Both the position numbers and the translations under genes were made by a program. From the NCBI GenBank assembly GCA_964624465.1, contig CAZUZD010000067.1, positions 1 to 22,888 of the forward strand: a stretch of DNA of 22,888 bases, given 5' to 3'. The notes beneath the pieces were generated by a model. That model was not told the DNA's origin. It was given only the letters and a program-made list of their open reading frames with translations, and ran no database searches. Shown here in pieces: positions 7,131-14,314 of this stretch. Source of the DNA: CAZUZD01 sp964624465. GTDB taxonomy: Bacteria > Planctomycetota > Planctomycetia > Isosphaerales > Isosphaeraceae. Numbering within the stretch: position 1 is the first letter of the stretch; every line of letters begins with the position of its first letter.

Positions 7131-8615
7131 GTGAGCAAGCCGTACTACGACCTGATGGTGCTGGGGGGGGGCTCGGGCGGCCTGAACGTCGCCGGCGCCG
7201 CCGCGGCGGTGGGGGCGAAGGTCGCGCTCGTCGAGCGGTTCCGCCTGGGCGGCGAATGCACCTTCACCGCCTGCGTGCCCAGCAAGGGCCTCATCGAGGC
7301 CGCCCGGATCGCCCACCAGGCCCGGCTGGCCGGCGGATTCGGGATCCGGATCCCGCCCCCGGAGGTCGACTTCCCAGCCGTGATGGCCCGCGTCCGGTCC
7401 GTGGTCGACGGTTTCGCCGGCAGCGACTCGGACGAAGTGATGCGGGCTCGCGGCATCGAGGTGATCCACGGCTCACCCCGGTTCACGGCCTACGACACGG
7501 TCGAGGTCGACGGAGTTCCCGTGCACGCGCGTCGGTTCGTGATCGCCACCGGATCGCGGCCGGCGGTGCCGGCGATCCCGGGGCTGGCGGAGGTCGGCTA
7601 CCTCGACAACGTCTCGATCTGGGACCTGACGCAGGTCCCGCGCGAGCTGGTGGTCCTGGGCGGCGGGGCCTCCGGCATCGAGTTCGGGCAGTCGCTGGCC
7701 AGGCTGGGCGCCCGGGTCACGATCCTGCAATCCGGGCCGCGCCTGATGCCCCGGGAGGATGCCGAGGCCGGCGAGCGGCTCCAGGCCGCCCTGGAACGGG
7801 AGGGCCTGCGCATCCTGACCCGGGCCGACGTGCTCGGCGTCGAGCGCCGCGACGGCCGGATCCGGCTGCGGCTCCAGGCCGGGCCGCTGGGCGCCCGCGC
7901 CGACCTGGAGACCGAGGCGATCCTGGTGGCGACCGGCCGGCTGGCGAACGTCGAGGGCCTGAACCTGGAGGCGATCGGGATTGCGACCGACCCGGTCGGG
8001 GGCATCCCGGTCGACGACTCGCTCCGCACCAGCGCCCCGAACGTCTGGGCCGTGGGCGACGTGATCGGCCGCGAGCGGTTCACCCACGCCGCCGAACGCC
8101 AGGCGGCGGTCGCCTTCCAGAACGCCGTGCTGCGGGTGCCGAAGCGTTATGACGCCACGGCAATTCCCCGGAGCCTCTTCAGCGACCCCGAGCTGGCGTC
8201 GGTCGGCCTGACCGAGGCGCAGGCGCTGGCCGCGAGTCCGGGGGCGCGGGTCTTCCGCGTGGAGATGGCGGACATCGACCGGGCCCGGATCGACGGCCAG
8301 ACGGAGGGGTTCGCCAAGGTCTTCGCCACGGCGAGCGGGCGGGTGCTGGGGGCGGTGATTCTGGGCCCGCAGGCGAGCCTGGTGATCCACGAGTTCGCCA
8401 TCGCGATGGAGCGAGGCCTGACGCTGGGTCACCTGGCCGAAATCGTCCACGTCTACCCGACGGTTGCGGGCCTGGTCCGCAAGCTGGGCAACCAGTTCTC
8501 GGCGACCCGGCTCGATCGCCCGTCCGTGCAGCGGGCACTGCGCTGGGTGTACGGCTTCGACCCGGTCCCCCGACCCTCGGGGTCGGCCGACGGTGAGGGT
8601 CCACGGGCGGGGTGA
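7131..8615 (+). CDS. FAD-dependent pyridine nucleotide-disulfide oxidoreductase (mercuric reductase/Lpd-like)
   Basis: A 494-residue class I flavoprotein disulfide reductase. It shows an N-terminal FAD dinucleotide fold (MVLGGGSGGLNVAG, residues 9-22), a redox pair C43 and C48 in GGECTFTACVPSK, the first ATG motif (VIATGSRP), an NAD(P) fold (VVLGGGASGIEF, 174-185), a second FAD motif (VWAVGDV, 305-311) and a C-terminal dimer domain with IVHVYPTVAGL around residue 440. The classic sequence GGTCLNVGCIPSK is replaced by ECTFTAC, keeping both cysteines. The HxHPT catalytic signature has Tyr in place of the second His. There are no N-terminal HMA domain and no C-terminal Cys pair as in true MerA, so the substrate is unknown. 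GTG 7131 is the start consistent with the FAD motif spacing; the ribosome binding site is weak (AAGGGG about 15 nt upstream). Confidence 0.85.
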   Translation: MSKPYYDLMVLGGGSGGLNVAGAAAAVGAKVALVERFRLGGECTFTACVPSKGLIEAARIAHQARLAGGFGIRIPPPEVDFPAVMARVRSVVDGFAGSDSDEVMRARGIEVIHGSPRFTAYDTVEVDGVPVHARRFVIATGSRPAVPAIPGLAEVGYLDNVSIWDLTQVPRELVVLGGGASGIEFGQSLARLGARVTILQSGPRLMPREDAEAGERLQAALEREGLRILTRADVLGVERRDGRIRLRLQAGPLGARADLETEAILVATGRLANVEGLNLEAIGIATDPVGGIPVDDSLRTSAPNVWAVGDVIGRERFTHAAERQAAVAFQNAVLRVPKRYDATAIPRSLFSDPELASVGLTEAQALAASPGARVFRVEMADIDRARIDGQTEGFAKVFATASGRVLGAVILGPQASLVIHEFAIAMERGLTLGHLAEIVHVYPTVAGLVRKLGNQFSATRLDRPSVQRALRWVYGFDPVPRPSGSADGEGPRAG

Positions 8616-8639
8616 CCGACGGTCGTGGGCGGGTCGGTC
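8614..8639 (+). terminator. Hairpin directly after the disulfide oxidoreductase
   Basis: GACCGAC (8614-8620) pairs perfectly with GTCGGTC (8633-8639) around a 12-nt loop. The left arm overlaps the TGA stop, and the -35 element of the next promoter begins four bases after the hairpin. The order stop, hairpin, promoter suggests a terminator, though the stem is short and has no T tract. Confidence 0.4.
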
Positions 8640-8950
8640 GGCTTGATCCGGGGTGTCCGTCGGAGCATAATCCGACACAGTGCCCCGATCCTGGACGCGA
8701 TCGCCGAGACCGCCGATCGATCCGGGGGTCGGGTCCGGGTCGAAGCTGACCCCCGGCGCCGTCCTGACGGTGTTCGCACCGAACATTCGCTCTCGAGTCG
8801 CCTCACACCGCCGGGGCGGCATCCCAGTTCGGGTGATCCGGCCGGCCGCGACTCGTGCCACCGGCCACCGGCCATCGGTACTCCCCCCCATTTCCGCGCC
8901 CTGGTCCGCCCCCCGTCGGCGTGGGAACCTCTCGCACCGGAGAACGTGCC
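8616..8950 (+). other. Intergenic region and long 5' leader of the peroxidase gene
   Basis: This 335-nt stretch has no gene I can support. It holds the promoter at 8643-8671 and then a long leader. Within the leader, CCGGGGGTC (8722-8730) pairs perfectly with GACCCCCGG (8748-8756) across a 17-nt loop. I recognise no riboswitch class, leader peptide or operator. The ribosome binding site GGAGAA lies just before the start at 8951. Confidence 0.5.
8643..8671 (+). promoter_or_regulatory. Sigma-70-like promoter for the cytochrome c peroxidase gene
   Basis: TTGATC (8643-8648) and CATAAT (8666-8671) are spaced by exactly 17 nt, with four of six and five of six matches to consensus in otherwise GC-rich DNA. 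Transcription would begin near 8678, giving a leader of roughly 270 nt before the TTG start at 8951. Confidence 0.65.
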
Positions 8951-10399
8951 TTGAAACCGCAACCCTTCCCGATCGCCTACCTCGCTCGCGCCGCGACGGC
9001 GATCCCCCTGCTCCTGGCCGGCTGTGGCGGGTCGGGGGATTCAGGACCGGTCGCCACCACCGGCACCGCCGCTCCGGCCGCCGGCTCAACGCCGCCAGCG
9101 GCTGCGACGACCCGCGCAGAACAGGTGCCCGCCCAGTCGGTGACGCCGAACCGGAAGATCGACCCGAAGGCGGTCGTGGACGTTGTCGAGGCCGAGGTCA
9201 AGGGCGGCGAGGCCAGCATGGGCCCGAGCCCCGAGGGGATCTACTGGTCGTTTCCCGATACGTCGAAGATCCAGGACGAGCCGCTCGTCGTCGAGGTGCC
9301 CGCCGGCCTGCCTGAGCTGACTCTCGGCCAGTTCGTGCCGGCCAACAACCCGATCACCAAGGGGAAGTTCGAGCTCGGCCGCCAGCTCTACTTCGATCCG
9401 CGCATCTCCAAGAACGGCACCGTGTCGTGTGCCACCTGCCACAACCCCGGCGAGGGCTGGGATGACGGGATGCCGACCTCGGTGGGCATCGACGGCCAGA
9501 TCGGCGGCCGCAATGCTCCGACGGTCATCAACACCGTCTATGGCCGCACGATGTTCTGGGATGGCCGCGCCCCCTCGCTCGAGGGCCAGGCGCAGGGGCC
9601 GGTGCAGAACAAGATCGAGATGGGCGACCAGTCGTACGAGCAGATCGTGAACCGGCTCCGCGAGATCCCCGGCTACCGCGAGCAGTTCCTGAAGGTCTTC
9701 GGCACCGACGTGAACCTCGACGGCATGGCCAAGGCGATCGCGACCTTCGAGCGGGTCGCCTCGCTCTCGGGCAACTCGAAGTTTGACCGCTATCGCGCGG
9801 GCGATCAGGCCGCCCTCAGCGAGGCCGAGAAGCGGGGCATGGTCCTCTTCGGCGAGCGTCCGAACCCCGACGACGACTACCAGGAGACGGCCTCGCTCCA
9901 GAAGGCCAAGTGCTCGCTGTGCCACCAGGGGTTCAACTTCTCCGACGAGAGGTTCCACAACCTCGGCGTCGGCTGGGACGAGTCGGCCGGCAAGTTCAAG
10001 GACCCCGGCCGGATGGCCGTGGCGGCGATCGGGGCCAAGGACCTGAAGGACCTGGGCGCCTTCAAGACCCCGACCCTGCGCGACATCGAGAAGACCGCGC
10101 CGTACATGCACGACGGCTCGGAGGCGACGCTGGAGGCGGTGATCGCCTACTACGACCGCGGCGGCAACAAGAACCCGTACCTCGACAAGGACATGGTTCC
10201 CCTGAACCTGACCGACGCCGAGAAGGCCGATCTGGCCACGTTCCTCAAGGCCCTCGCCGGCGAGGCGCGGGTGGTCGAGCTGCCGCAGCTACCGCCCGGC
10301 CCCGACGGCTCGGCCCCCGATCCGAAGGGGGCGCTCGAGCCGCCGATCAAGAAGACCGCGCAGCGGGCCGACCTCCACGGCCTGTTCGCCCGGGATTGA
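8951..10399 (+). CDS. Di-haem cytochrome c peroxidase, lipoprotein
   Basis: A 482-residue protein of the bacterial CcpA/MauG family, which reduces hydrogen peroxide with electrons from small cytochromes or carries out related oxidations outside the cytoplasm. Two CxxCH haem sites are present: C160/C163/H164 (SCATCHNPGEG) and C321/C324/H325 (KCSLCHQG). M386 in PYMHDGSEATLEAV is the likely distal Met ligand of one haem. GRNAPTVINTVYGRTMFWDG and GPVQNKIEMG are family-typical. The N-terminus has a lipobox, LLLAGC with Cys25, so the protein is probably lipid-anchored, followed by an Ala/Thr/Pro-rich linker. I chose TTG 8951 because GGAGAA stands 6 nt upstream and it gives a clean lipoprotein signal; the frame is open further upstream without signal-like sequence. 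It has its own promoter and a strong terminator, so it is probably monocistronic. Confidence 0.92.
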   Translation: MKPQPFPIAYLARAATAIPLLLAGCGGSGDSGPVATTGTAAPAAGSTPPAAATTRAEQVPAQSVTPNRKIDPKAVVDVVEAEVKGGEASMGPSPEGIYWSFPDTSKIQDEPLVVEVPAGLPELTLGQFVPANNPITKGKFELGRQLYFDPRISKNGTVSCATCHNPGEGWDDGMPTSVGIDGQIGGRNAPTVINTVYGRTMFWDGRAPSLEGQAQGPVQNKIEMGDQSYEQIVNRLREIPGYREQFLKVFGTDVNLDGMAKAIATFERVASLSGNSKFDRYRAGDQAALSEAEKRGMVLFGERPNPDDDYQETASLQKAKCSLCHQGFNFSDERFHNLGVGWDESAGKFKDPGRMAVAAIGAKDLKDLGAFKTPTLRDIEKTAPYMHDGSEATLEAVIAYYDRGGNKNPYLDKDMVPLNLTDAEKADLATFLKALAGEARVVELPQLPPGPDGSAPDPKGALEPPIKKTAQRADLHGLFARD

Positions 10400-10428
10400 T
10401 CCCCCGGGGCGGGATCGACGACACTGAT

Positions 10429-10464
10429 GCGCCCGGCGGTCCCCACCGCCGGGCGCTTTCATTT
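10429..10464 (+). terminator. Intrinsic terminator after the cytochrome c peroxidase
   Basis: GCGCCCGGCGGT (10429-10440) and ACCGCCGGGCGC (10445-10456) form a perfect 12-bp stem with a CCCC loop, followed at once by TTTCATTT. It lies 29 nt after the stop. This is the best rho-independent terminator in the window and separates the peroxidase from the YfhO-like gene. Confidence 0.85.
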
Positions 10465-10549
10465 CCGGTGCTCCGTCCGGTCCGGCCCGACCCGGCCGCG
10501 GAGCCCGATGGCTGGACGCCGCCGTCCCGGACGCGGGGAACGATGCCCG

Positions 10550-13519
10550 ATGCGACGTGATGCCCTGCTGATCCTGGGTCTCTGCCTGGCCGGCCTGGTG
10601 CTCGCCTGCTTCGGCACGGTCCTGTTCCGCGACCGGCAGTTCGCCTACCGCGACGCGGCACACTTCTATTACCCCCTCTACCAGCGGGTGCAGCAGGAGT
10701 GGGCCGCCGGCCGCTTGCCGCTCTGGGAGCCCGAGGAGAACGGCGGGATGCCGCTGCTCGGCAACCCCACCGCGGCCGTGCTCTATCCGGGCAAGCTCCT
10801 GTTCGCCGTGGCCCCCTCGTACCCCTGGGGCGTGCGGCTCTACACGATCGCGCACGTGCTCCTGGCCGTCGGGGCGATGGTCGCCCTCGCCCGGTCCTGG
10901 GGCATCAGCCGCGCCGGCGCCAGCCTGGCGGGGCTGTCGTACGGGTTCGGGGCGCCGATCCTGTTCCAGTACTGCAACATCGTGTTCCTCGTCGGCGCCG
11001 CCTGGCTGCCGCTGGGCCTGCGGGCCGTCGACCGCTGGGTGCGGCTGGGCCGTCGGTGGGCGCTCGGGGAACTGGCCGTGGTCCTGGCGCTGGAGGTCCT
11101 GGGCGGTGATCCCCAGGTCGCCTACCTGACCGGCCTGTGCGCCGCCGGCTATGCGATCGGCCTGTCCCGGGTCCGGGGTCGAGCCGACGCGCCCCGACGG
11201 CCGTGGCTGGGCTGGGTCCTGTGCGCGCTGGCCGTGCTGAGCTGGATCGGGCTCGTGCTGGTTGGTGCCTGGCTCTTCCCGCAGTGGCGCCCCGAGCGCC
11301 GGCCGCCGGCCCCGTTACCGTGGATGATCTGGGTGCGCCGCAGCACGACCGTCGTCTGGGCCCTGGCGGGCCTCTGGTTCGTCAGCCGGTTGCTCCGGCG
11401 CGGCCCGCGCCCGGCGTGGGCCGGAACCCTGGCGGGCTTGCTGGGCGCCGGCCTGCTGGCCGGTGCCCTGGCCGGGGTGCAGATGCTGCCGGTCATCGAG
11501 TTCACCAGCCAGTCGGTGCGCGCCGCCGACCAGGGACCGCACGACATCTACCCCTTCAGCCTTGAACCCACCCGGCTGATCGAGGCGGTGATCCCGAACT
11601 TCTACGGCACGGCCTTCGAGGGCAACAAGTCCTGGCTGCCGCTGGTGCCGCCGCTGCACGCACCCGACCTCTGGGTGGCCTCGATCTACGTCGGGGCCCT
11701 GCCGCTGGTCCTGGCGCTCAGCGTGGTGGGCCTGCGCTCGGGCCCGGCGTGGCGGGGCTGGATGACGGTGATCCTGTTCGTGAGCCTGGTCGGCGCGTTC
11801 GGCAAGTTCGGCAGCCCGCTCTGGATCGCACGCCAGGTGCCCGGAACCGCCACCTGGCTCGGGCGGCCCGACCGCCTCGACGACGCCGTGATCCGCTTCG
11901 ACGGCATGCTCCGCGACGGCGACGGCAGCCTCTACTGGCTCATGGCCACGGTCCTGCCCGGCTTCAAGGAGTTCCGTTACCCGAGCAAGCTGCTCACCTT
12001 CACCTGCGCCGCCCTGGCCGTGCTCGCCGGCCTGGGCTGGGACCGCGTGATGGCCGGCCAGGCCCGGCGGGCCCTGCGGTGGACGACTGCCGGACTGGCC
12101 GTGGCCATCGTCGGACTGCTCGGCGTGCTCGTTGGCCGGGGCGCGATCCTCGCCATCTTCCGCGCCTCCACCATGACGCGGTCGGGCAGCTCGCTCGGCC
12201 CCTTCGAGCCCGACGCCGCCTGGCGCGACCTGGCCTGGGCGCTGGGGCAGGGGGGCGTGACCCTGCTGGCCACGCTCGGCCTGCTGCGGCTGGCCCGGTC
12301 GCGGCGCGCGCTGGCGGCGGCGCTGGCGCCGGTGCTGCTGGCGGTGGACCTGGGGCTGGCGAATTCCGGCCAGGTGCTGAGCGTGCCGCAATCGGACTTC
12401 GAGGCCCGGCCCGAGGTGCTGGAACTCATCGAGCAGGCCGAGCGCGAGCGGCCGTCGCCTGGTGGGCTGTACCGGGTGCACCGCATGCCGGTCTGGGACC
12501 CGATCGACTGGCGGCAGCAGCGCGACCCCGAGCGGTTCCGCGAGTTCGTCCGCTGGGAGCGCCGGACGCTCCAGCCGAAGTACGGCATCCCCCTGGGCCT
12601 GCACTACACGCTCACCGAGGGCACCGCCGAGCTCTACGACTACGTCTTCTACTTCGCCGCCTTCCCCGGCATCCACGACCCCGAGCTCGGCCGCCGGATC
12701 CTGGGCGACCCCAAGGCCCGCATCCTCTACTACGCCCGCCGCGGCTTTGACCTCTGGAACACGCGGTACTTCGTGCTGCCGTATGTCATGGGCAACGACG
12801 AGAACCGCGGCATCCGCGCGTTCCTGCCCGAGTCGACCCGGCTGGCCCCGGCCGAGTTCGGCAACGACCAGGAGGCCGAGAAGCGCTGGGGCATGGGCCA
12901 GGACTGGCAGCTCGTCCGCAACGACGCCGCGTATCCGAGGGCCTGGGTCGTCCATCAGGCTCGCTTCCCCGCACCGATCAGCGGCCTCAGGCGCGAGGAC
13001 CGCGACGGCCTGATGCAGGAGATCCTGTACCAGGGCGACCCGTTCCGCGACCCGCTGTGGTTCGTTGCCGGCAAGCCGTCCTACGACCCGAAACGCGTGG
13101 CCTGGATCGAGACCGACGACCGGAGCGCTTTCGGGCCATACCTCTCGGGCGGTCCGTTCGATCCGACCGAGAACCCGCGGATCACCCGCTACGAGCCCCA
13201 GCGCATCGAGCTGGAGGCCGAGCTGAAGTCTCCGGGGCTGATCGTGCTCGCCGAGGCGTTTTACCCCGGCTGGCGGCTGACGATCGACGGGGAGCCGGCG
13301 CCCATCCATCGGACGAACCGCGTGATGCGCGGGGCCGCGGTCCAGGCCGGCCGGCACACACTCGTCTTCACCTACCAGCCCTGGTCAGTGCGCGTAGGCG
13401 CCATGGTCACCCTGTTCGGCTGTTTCGGGCTCGGGGCGCTTGCGCTCTGGTCGTTCCGCGAGCCGGTCGAGGCGGCGGTCGTCGAGCCGTCGAGCCCGTC
13501 AGTCCCGGCCGGCGTCTGA
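10550..13519 (+). CDS. YfhO-like multi-pass membrane protein
   Basis: A 989-residue integral membrane protein. It begins with a membrane helix (LLILGLCLAGLVLACFG) and then a first outer loop reading FAYRDAAHFYYPLYQ and GRLPLWEPEENGGMPLLGNP, typical of the YfhO family (GT-C-like fold). About a dozen hydrophobic segments follow to near residue 610, then a soluble region of about 320 residues, ending in the YfhO C-terminal beta domain (AEAFYPGWRLTIDGEPAPIH) and a last membrane helix. In Bacillus and Listeria, YfhO acts in glycosylation of teichoic acids; in planctomycetes the sugar acceptor is unknown. ATG 10550 fits the start of the first helix, with GGGGA 9-10 nt upstream. The next gene starts 35 nt downstream, so the two probably form an operon. 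Confidence 0.82.
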   Translation: MRRDALLILGLCLAGLVLACFGTVLFRDRQFAYRDAAHFYYPLYQRVQQEWAAGRLPLWEPEENGGMPLLGNPTAAVLYPGKLLFAVAPSYPWGVRLYTIAHVLLAVGAMVALARSWGISRAGASLAGLSYGFGAPILFQYCNIVFLVGAAWLPLGLRAVDRWVRLGRRWALGELAVVLALEVLGGDPQVAYLTGLCAAGYAIGLSRVRGRADAPRRPWLGWVLCALAVLSWIGLVLVGAWLFPQWRPERRPPAPLPWMIWVRRSTTVVWALAGLWFVSRLLRRGPRPAWAGTLAGLLGAGLLAGALAGVQMLPVIEFTSQSVRAADQGPHDIYPFSLEPTRLIEAVIPNFYGTAFEGNKSWLPLVPPLHAPDLWVASIYVGALPLVLALSVVGLRSGPAWRGWMTVILFVSLVGAFGKFGSPLWIARQVPGTATWLGRPDRLDDAVIRFDGMLRDGDGSLYWLMATVLPGFKEFRYPSKLLTFTCAALAVLAGLGWDRVMAGQARRALRWTTAGLAVAIVGLLGVLVGRGAILAIFRASTMTRSGSSLGPFEPDAAWRDLAWALGQGGVTLLATLGLLRLARSRRALAAALAPVLLAVDLGLANSGQVLSVPQSDFEARPEVLELIEQAERERPSPGGLYRVHRMPVWDPIDWRQQRDPERFREFVRWERRTLQPKYGIPLGLHYTLTEGTAELYDYVFYFAAFPGIHDPELGRRILGDPKARILYYARRGFDLWNTRYFVLPYVMGNDENRGIRAFLPESTRLAPAEFGNDQEAEKRWGMGQDWQLVRNDAAYPRAWVVHQARFPAPISGLRREDRDGLMQEILYQGDPFRDPLWFVAGKPSYDPKRVAWIETDDRSAFGPYLSGGPFDPTENPRITRYEPQRIELEAELKSPGLIVLAEAFYPGWRLTIDGEPAPIHRTNRVMRGAAVQAGRHTLVFTYQPWSVRVGAMVTLFGCFGLGALALWSFREPVEAAVVEPSSPSVPAGV

Positions 13520-13554
13520 GCCACCGACCGCGGACCATCTCCGGGAGATCCCCC

Positions 13555-14238
13555 ATGAAGCGGATCGCGTGCTGTGCCCTCCTGTGTGCCCCGGCGCTGA
13601 TGGGGACCGCTAGTCCTCGCCCGGTTGCTGACCGCCAGCCGATCGTCCAGCCGGGGCCGGTCGAACCGGACTGGATCGCGATCCTCCGCGGGGTCTACGG
13701 GCTGGACATGACCCGCGACCTGGCCAACCCGGTCGTGACGACCGTCGACGCCACCGCGGGCCGCTTCCGCAAGGCGGGCCCGGGTCCGGTGACGTTCCGG
13801 CCCGAGATGGCGCTCGGGCTGGAAGTCATCATCCGGGGCGGCTTCTACGACCCGGCCCGGGCCGACACCGCGGGCGAGCACGAGCTCTGGTCGTACCAGT
13901 TCAAGAACACCGGCAGCGACATCGAGACGGGCAAGAACCTCCCGCCGACGCTGCGGGATGGGTCGCGCACGGAGTTCGATCCCGGCGCGGCCCCGTTCGG
14001 GCTCTACGTCGCCAACGACCAGTTCCGCGACGCCGTCTTCAGCGAGCCGGCCCGGGTCCGGGCCCGCAACCCGAGGCTGGCGGCCCAGCCTTACAAGATG
14101 ATGGTCTACCCGTACCGCGACCCCGCCACCGGGAAGCCCGTGCCGCACAGTTACCTGATCGGCTGGGAGTACTCCACCAACGACGACTTCCAGGATGTCG
14201 TCTGCCGGATCGAGAACGTCGATCTGATCGCCCCCTGA
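13555..14238 (+). CDS. Small exported protein of unknown function
   Basis: A 227-residue protein with a signal peptide (MKRIACCALLCAPALMGTAS). The mature part contains VYGLDMTRDLANPVV, a possible beta-sandwich core (ELWSYQFKNTGSDIET), and an ending LIGWEYSTNDDFQDVVCRI. The pattern GWE...DDFxDVVxRI resembles the acidic signature of DUF4114-like domains (GFED...DxDFNDVVF), which may bind calcium; this is an inference from pattern only. No catalytic motif is recognised. ATG 13555 has GGGAG at 7 nt. It lies 35 nt behind the YfhO-like gene and is probably cotranscribed, so it might work at the cell surface with it. A hairpin follows the stop. Confidence 0.75.
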   Translation: MKRIACCALLCAPALMGTASPRPVADRQPIVQPGPVEPDWIAILRGVYGLDMTRDLANPVVTTVDATAGRFRKAGPGPVTFRPEMALGLEVIIRGGFYDPARADTAGEHELWSYQFKNTGSDIETGKNLPPTLRDGSRTEFDPGAAPFGLYVANDQFRDAVFSEPARVRARNPRLAAQPYKMMVYPYRDPATGKPVPHSYLIGWEYSTNDDFQDVVCRIENVDLIAP

Positions 14239-14245
14239 ACGGCAA

Positions 14246-14281
14246 CGGGCGGCGGGCCCCCGGATGAGGTCCCGCCGCCCG
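14246..14281. terminator. Bidirectional hairpin terminator between convergent genes
   Basis: CGGGCGGCGGG (14246-14256) pairs perfectly with CCCGCCGCCCG (14271-14281), an 11-bp stem with a 14-nt loop. It is 8 nt beyond the stop of the small exported protein and 34 nt beyond the stop of the minus-strand membrane protein. Confidence 0.65.
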
Positions 14282-14314
14282 ATGGCTGGATGCCGAGGCC
14301 GTCGCTGCCCGCGC

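Noticed and set aside
11315..13357. A 680-codon minus-strand frame opposite the YfhO-like gene
   Set aside because: It is low-complexity (Arg, Gln, Ala, Gly) and lies wholly within a well-supported gene on the other strand, so it is a GC-driven shadow frame.
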